Origin: Chamaecyparis obtusa
Lineage: Eukaryota; Streptophyta; Pinopsida; Cupressales; Cupressaceae
Reading direction: 5' to 3'
Length of the DNA stretch: 64,000 nucleotides
NCBI GenBank assembly: GCA_027943335.1
Contig: BSBK01001534.1
Coordinates: 1,295,001 to 1,359,000 of the forward strand
The stretch's first letter is position 1; every line of letters starts with the position of its first letter. The position numbers and the translations under genes were made by a program. Under the pieces are notes generated by a model. It did no database searches. It was not told the DNA's origin and saw only the letters and a list, made by a program, of their open reading frames with translations. Shown piece by piece: positions 58,301 through 64,000 of this stretch.

Positions 58301-59485
58301 AGTACTGTTCTTTCCATCCAAAGTGATGGCTCCTCTACCAACTATTGGTTTAGGAGCGTTGTCTCCTAATCTAACCATACCTCCATTGTATCTGTCCAAA
58401 TGAACAAACCTACCTTTATCACCTGTCATGTGATCTGAACAACCACTATCTATAATCCAATCCGTCCTTATGTCAGCTTGTGAAATCAATGCAAGCTCTT
58501 GATTTCCTTTCTTCTCTTCATGAGCTATCTTATTATTCATTTATCTACAATAGCAATGAATCCAATTTATTCTTCACCAGATTCATCATCTGATACTCCA
58601 TCTCCAGCATAGTAGCATTCTTTAGAATACTTAGGCTTGTAATCCTTTTTGAACTTTCTAGTTCTAGTAGGACACTTAGATGCAAAGTGACCAATCTTAT
58701 TACATGAAAAGCACTTAAATGGTAATTGACCTTCATATTTTCCTTTTCCTTTCTTTTCTCTTTTAGCAATCATAGAAATGAAATATTCTAGAGCTTTCTC
58801 TTCATCATCATCATCAAAACTACCAGCAGTGTTTGCAGATTTCTTACCATGGACCATTGCTTTGAAGGTTGTTTCACTCTTTGGTTCTGACTTCAATCTT
58901 GAGATCTCAAAAGCAGAGAGTTTTTTGATCAAAGTCTCTCTCTTGAAGTTTGATGTAAGCTGCATGGTCTCATCAAGGATGTTGATCTTGCTTTCATATT
59001 CAGGAGTAAGAGTAGTCATCAATTTGTCCATAATGTCCTCCTCTGAAATCTCTCCACCATTGTTTCTGATTCTAGCAACTGCTTCATTTATCCTTTGATT
59101 GTAAGCTCTGATGTTTTCCTTAGGCAAGATCTTCTTCCAAGTCTTTCTACACACATCTTTTTCTTCTTTGTCTCCTTCAAATGTGTCTTCTAGGTACTTC
59201 CATATTTTGTGGGCTGCATCCACCTTTTTTTATTTCTGAAAACTCTCCATCAAATAGGGCACTGATAAGGGCTTCTTTAGCAATAGCATTATGATTAAAC
59301 AATTCCTTTTTCCTATCAGTCACATCTTCTTGTGCAAGGTCTTCTAGGGTAGGTATCTTAGCTACTTTGATAGTCACATCAAAAAATTGAAAAGCATTGC
59401 ATTGCAAATGAGTCAACATCTTGTTCTTCCAATCAAGATAATTCTCTCCATCAAACTTAGGACTTTCTTTCCTGAAGTACGCCAT
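55390..59485 (-). pseudogene. copia gag-pol of the minus-strand element
   Basis: Gag starts at ATG 59485 (MAYFRKESPKFDGENYLDWK). An extra base in an A run near 59230 shifts the frame. Gag then continues (DAAHKIWKYLEDTFEGD, INEAVARIRNNGGEI) to the intact zinc knuckle CFSCNKIGHFASKC. Protease is WIIDSGCSDHMTGD; a shift near 58250 follows. Integrase: WHKRLCHINFDNI, ILFVDDCTRMMWVAIL, LRLDRGGEFTSDRF, GIKR-stop, RTP-stop-ENG, EGIFLGYSTKSKAYRCF. After a shift near 56920, [45 protein letters not shown], then a shift. RNase H: GKIIYLTQTRPDISNAIG, SKKQNFISQSIVEAEY, DNTSTINMSKNP, ending near 55390. About five frame changes and a handful of stops make it inactive. It resembles the composite's polymerase more than the 37317 element's. 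Confidence 0.92.
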
Positions 59486-59527
59486 CTGATCAACCTCAGG
59501 CTATTAAACTTTCTCTCTGAGGCACTT

Positions 59528-59542
59528 GGCTCTGATACCAAT
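59528..59542 (-). promoter_or_regulatory. primer-binding site, initiator Met tRNA type
   Basis: Minus strand ATTGGTATCAGAGCC directly after the 5' LTR end; unmutated. Confidence 0.94.
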
Positions 59543-60846
59543 TGTTAGGAATAGTCCCAAGAGATAACTGAGAGGGGGGGGGGGGGGTGAATCAGTTATC
59601 TAAAAGATTCAATTATTTATCCAATTAAGTATACTTAAACATAAATCATAAACACAATGAAAGAACACATGAACACAACACCAATATTTTGGTTACGGGG
59701 AAACCCAAATAGGTAAAAACCCTAGTGGAACTTGAGACCCACTAATATTCTGTACTAGAGTATAATGATCCTTGTTAGAAGATCCTTTACCCTGTTAGGA
59801 GTAGCTTTACAATATATTAAGTACAATAGACCTGGTCAAGGGTCAGACCCTATTAGGAGTCTTTTAAAATTTTTCTTGTTAGGGGAGAGGACGCACTGTC
59901 CAAGAGCTCACTGCTCAAATGGGCGAAGGCTACAACCTTTTGAATAACAAATACACACTATATCTAGATCTTGGTGAACTATGCTTTGACCTTCTATCTA
60001 GATCAGTTCCAATTAATAGCACAAGTACTTTACTTGGTCACATAGACCTTCTTCTGATGGCTCAACACTTCACACACTCTACTCTACTCTTTCAACTATG
60101 AACCACACTTCAACAATCACAAATGACTGTCTATAAATATCTTTCCTCGAAATGATATAATCAAGTTGGCCTATTAGAACCACCTTGAAATTATATTAGA
60201 GAAACCATAATAAACTCCAACAAACATTCTGTTGATTCTATTATGCACGTAACATAATCTGGGACCTGTCTAATAAAATAAATGTAGACACATGCTACAC
60301 ACTGTCGGCTCTACCAAAACAACTAGATCTTTCTCCTCAAGCTAAATTAACTCAAGCACTCTTAACCAAACATCAATAACACTTCTCCAAGCTTAACTCC
60401 AAGGGCACATACCCTCAAGATAGGTGCAACTCAAGAACCAATAAAATCTCTGTCGGCTCTTCTAAACAAACATGGGAAAGTGCTACTGGAAAATAACAAC
60501 TGCATAACTTTACTTGCGTTCATCATCAGACCATGCATCCATGAACTTAACATCACTAACATGTCTTCAACATATATCGAAGTGCACAAGGCTCCATGAT
60601 AACTGTATGGACAACCATACACAGAACACTGCCTGTAACTCTGTCAGGAACATTGCTGACACCAACTGCTATATAACTATCTGTACTAACAGTTAACCTT
60701 TGCACCCATGATATCATGCTGATATCATTTCCATGCTACATATATAGAAATCTTACTGCATAATACTTCCACTCATGCTACTTTCCATATGTTGTCATAA
60801 ATGACAAACATACAGTTAGTACTGGCCTGCTGGAAAATCTCCAACA
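59543..60846 (-). repeat. 5' LTR of minus-strand copia (1304 bp)
   Basis: Same length as the 3' LTR. Contains the 14-G run (59574-59587) inside the terminal hairpin. Confidence 0.94.
59562..59601 (-). promoter_or_regulatory. inverted repeat with homopolymer C loop at the LTR 3' end
   Basis: AGATAACTGA (59562-59571) and TCAGTTATCT (59592-59601) are perfect 10-bp complements around a loop that contains 14 C on the sense strand. The left LTR has the same structure (53743-53783) with one stem mismatch. It matches LTR A of the composite in stem sequence and loop type. Confidence 0.8.
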
Positions 60847-60851
60847 AAAAT

Positions 60852-61649
60852 ACATCACTATCTTCCTTTTAAAAATTAGAATTAGAATCAAATTTCTTCT
60901 TTTTCTTTGCATTCTTTCTAGATATGTCTAGGATCACTTTACAATTCTAGTAAATAAATTTGAAATTTCTAAGAGATTTGGCTCTCCCCTGGATTTGGAT
61001 TTACTGCACTTCTCATTCTTCTGTCCTTTATCCTTAGGTCTTCCATGAAAAACTAGGGCTTCCTTGAAAATTATGGATACCTTCCTCCTCATCTCTTTAG
61101 AAAAAAAAGAACCCACTACATGAACTCAGTCCTCAAAATAATAGAAGTATTAGCAACGAACATAACCAGAGAATCCCATGAGTCAGGAAAAGAGTAAAGC
61201 AAGATTTGACATTTTTTCTCCTCATCCATCTTGACACCAACTAATGCAAATTGAGCCACCAACATATTGAATGCTTCTAGGTGGTCCCTAATTTTCCCAC
61301 GCTCCTCCATTTTCAACCAATATAGTTTCTTCCTCAAGAAAATATTATTTACTAAATATCTAGTTTGATTCATATCACCAAGATTCTTCTATAGCTTCTT
61401 TGCAGATGACTCTTAATGGTTATTAATTAAAACAAAGCAAACAAGGCATAATTTAAATATACCCTTGTCTTTACAATCCATAAAAACATATTTAGCAGTG
61501 TCATCTAGATCTATAAGTGTCATGAAATTCTCATCAATATCATCCCATAAATCTCAATCTATTAAAATTTCCTTCGTCTTCAACTTCCATATTTCATAAT
61601 TATTTATAAAAAAATTATCCACCTCTATTCTCCTTGAAGAACTTTCCAT
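60852..61649 (-). pseudogene. degenerate copia gag (right part of the older element)
   Basis: ATG at 61649 (MESSSRRIEVDNFF, NYEIWKLKTKEILI). It continues with stops through KKLYWLKMEERGKIRDHLEA, FNMLVAQFALVGVKMDEEKK and LLYSFPDSWDSLVMFVA (61116-61373), a UBN2-type gag, then a Lys-rich part and a damaged zinc-knuckle region toward 60900. It meets the younger copia at 60851. Its protease and integrase are at 51970-53724. Confidence 0.82.
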
Positions 61650-61758
61650 CTGCAAATTAATGTAACAAGGTCACAAAGTATCTTCTTCATTACCTCCCAC
61701 TCAAATCTAGAATAGCTCAAAAAACCTAACAAGTCATAGCTAAAACCAAAGGTGATTA

Positions 61759-61771
61759 GGCTCTAATACCA
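61759..61771 (-). promoter_or_regulatory. primer-binding site of the older copia, mutated
   Basis: Minus strand TGGTATTAGAGCC; one C to T change from TGGTATCAGAGCC. It is followed 2 nt away by the LTR edge. Confidence 0.85.
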
Positions 61772-61773
61772 CT

Positions 61774-64000
61774 TGTAAGGAAATTAAAGTAGTGGAATAA
61801 ATTTCTACACTACCCTTGATGGGAGGGTGATGTAAAAACTTTCTCATATTCTTACAATAGTTACATAAACTTAACAAAAATAACATAAATAACATGCATA
61901 CTACAACACATAAATTTACATGGGGAAAACCCTTTTGGGAGAAAAACCCCACACTCCAAAAGCCACCTAGTATATTATTCACAAAATAATAAAAAAATAC
62001 AATATACTTGCAGAGAAAATTTCTATCAGGAGTATCACCAACCTAAGATCCAAAGGTATCTGAATAGTTATAAGACTTTTCCACCCACCCTCAATATTTC
62101 ACACCTAATATATAGGAAATATAATACATATAACAATCAAAAGATGTTGCAAAATAATGGACTAAAAATCACTTATAATATAATGCCCATCTTATCTCAA
62201 ATCAAAGATACCCTATTATGTACATAAAAAAAATACATTAACACATGTAACCCCATTTTACAACTTATTTATGTATTCAACCCATTTTTACATTTCCTAT
62301 TTTAGGAGACCTAACTTCTAGAGGCCATAAGTTTTGAGCTAGGTGTCTGGTTAATGAACCTTTTATAGGATTATAAAACTCACAACATGCTCTACCACCT
62401 TGTAACTCATTACACTAGTTAGAGACATTTTGAGGTCATTTTGGAGCCTCTAAAGCCTTCAAAAATGAATTCATAGAATTTCTCTGGCAACTTCAATAAT
62501 GGAAAATTTAATATCTTCAAAATTAGACATGCTCTTGTAAGGAAAATTTATTGGAATGCTTACTGAAACTCATCTAAATCTTTTTGAAAAGTTTGGGGAA
62601 TATCCATGCTCAAATGATAACTTACTATAAATATTAATCATACATATTTAAGTGTTGTAATTTGTAATCACTTTACAATTTCAAACTCTCTTTTGGGTCC
62701 TCTCTTAAGTGTATTATCTCCTATGTCATTCTAATTATAGTTGGGCCTTATATTATCCTAATGTCATCAAATACTCAAGTTAGGACCTAATTTATAACAT
62801 TTCAAAAACTGACACTAATGACTCCCCTTTCGAAAGCCCTATTTTGGTAGAAATATGTTCAAATTTGAACATAGACCATATTGGGTGACACCATGGACCT
62901 ATTTAGGTACCATATTCAGTTCAAGTGACTCACCAAGATTCTTTGCAATTGTAGCCGTTATTAGTGTTGACCTTCCCATTTTCAAATTTGGTCTCAATTT
63001 TCATACTTGACCATTGGAAGTTTACCTAAATGTGAAAGCACCTTGACAGTCCTATATATATAAGACAATCATCTAGCATTCTAAAATTCTAATCCACAAG
63101 TTATAGTTCAAGCATTCATAGTTCAATCAAGAGAAGATTTGAGTATAAGTAGTATCAAGCTACAGTAGAAATTATCTTTAATTATGTTTTCATGATGGAC
63201 TTCAAGTTATGATTTGTCATATTATTGCATCAACACTTGGAAGACTTATCTAAAGAGAATTTTATCACCACAATTGTCTTGATCTTAAGTTCTAATCTTG
63301 TCAATTTAATAGTATTTTTATTTATCCTTTGCGAGCTACACAAGGTAAGCTCATTTTTTCATCACCATAGCTAAAGTGGAGATAGAAACACCAACATGAG
63401 GTTTGACTTAGGTAAGATCCTAGAGGATGGAACCAATTTAAACTCTTCTCCATGTGTAGGTTATATATTAAACAATAAAAATTTATAGTTTCACATAGAG
63501 TATATTGAGACTTGAAGCTCCAAACTCTTAATAGGAAAAAACTCTAGGTCTATGTTGATTTTCACACTCAACCAACACTTTTTAGCTAAATTTCAGAGGG
63601 AATGATCCACATAGAATCTTGATTCAAAATCTAGATTTTTAGCTGATAGAAGCATCTCAAGATCTAAAGTGCCTAGAACACTTTACCGACATTTTTAGCT
63701 CCAAATTTTAGTAATAGGTTTTTCTCTATGTTTGATTACAAATTTTTACTTTTGTGTTGGATTCAAGTTCTATATATTTTTGTTTATGTTGAATATTATC
63801 AAATTTTCATCATTTTACATAGTCATATCAAATCAAATAAAAATTGGAAATAATCATGCATAGCATTCAAATCTCCCTTGGGATTGAAGTTGGATCTTGT
63901 TTTCTATTTCCTTTAATGAATTCTATTGATTTGAATCTTATTAAATACATATTTAGGCCAAGAATCCATTTCAATGCATTATATGGAGATATAATCTCCA
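61774..64000 (-). other. start of the older copia's 5' LTR, then unassigned DNA
   Basis: The plus-strand TGTAAGGAAATTAAAGTAG at 61774 is the inner LTR edge, judged from the primer site beside it. No matching LTR exists on the other side (the element's 3' half is deleted), so the outer edge cannot be placed. Candidates lie within the next few hundred bases. The rest is AT-rich with no gene seen. Confidence 0.5.

Larger units (their letters stand above)
53725..60846 (-). mobile_element. complete minus-strand Ty1-copia element, 7122 bp
   Basis: Two LTRs of exactly 1304 bp (53725-55028 and 59543-60846), TG..CA ends, the target duplication AAAAT (53720-53724 and 60847-60851), primer site (59528-59542) and polypurine tract (55029-55040). 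It is inserted between the gag and protease parts of an older copia. The first ~230 bp of the two LTRs differ by about 5% by eye. Confidence 0.95.

Overview
The window is plant nuclear DNA: AT-rich, spliceosomal introns, no bacterial features, and almost entirely transposable elements in layers. The element families (En/Spm-CACTA, Ty1-copia with iMet primer sites, Ty3-gypsy, LARD-like) and the dense nesting suggest a large-genome seed plant. A gymnosperm is my guess, but nothing here proves it. I see no rRNA, tRNA or CRISPR, and no gene I would call intact.

Region 1 (1-14410): remains of a CACTA (En/Spm) transposon on the + strand. A multi-exon TNPD/tnp2-type transposase with DUF4218- and DUF4216-like parts fills 1-3739. 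A second exon chain (4425-7946) begins with a SET-type methyltransferase fold and ends with a TNPA/Transposase_24-like part. Downstream lie a 45-bp minisatellite, a 20-G run and three exons of a captured Mpv17/PMP22-family gene. At 13985-14410 there are TTCGAC-rich subterminal repeats and a TAGTG terminus. The SET domain is the most unusual item in the window.

Region 2 (14411-27275): mostly non-coding repeat. It holds an orphan gypsy-like LTR with a primer-site-like sequence (16221-17113), a family of ~300-bp repeats (four in tandem at about 22697-23865, others dispersed, one inverted), a perfect 25-bp inverted repeat at 19128-19202, a copia gag fragment (21089-21660), and an AT-rich tract that probably belongs to a gypsy LTR.

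Region 3 (27276-50584): one 23.3-kb copia composite, LTR-internal-LTR-internal-LTR, bounded by a single TTTAT target duplication. Internal copy 1 was later hit by a minus-strand LARD-like element (30526-36257, target GTTAC) and a second copia element (37317-42290, target CATGG). Internal copy 2 has neither insertion but has lost most of RT and RNase H.

Region 4 (50585-64000): gypsy LTR and gag remains on the minus strand, joined near 51.97 kb to a degenerate minus-strand copia. That copia is split by a well-preserved 7.1-kb minus-strand copia element (53725-60846, target AAAAT, two 1304-bp LTRs). The rest is the start of the older copia's LTR and unassigned DNA.

The transposases and gag-pol genes are broken mostly by stops explicable as C-to-T or G-to-A changes (CAG to TAG, CGA to TGA, TGG to TAG/TGA), as expected of old methylated plant transposons. 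All calls come from reading the sequence and from memory of the families; no database search was run.
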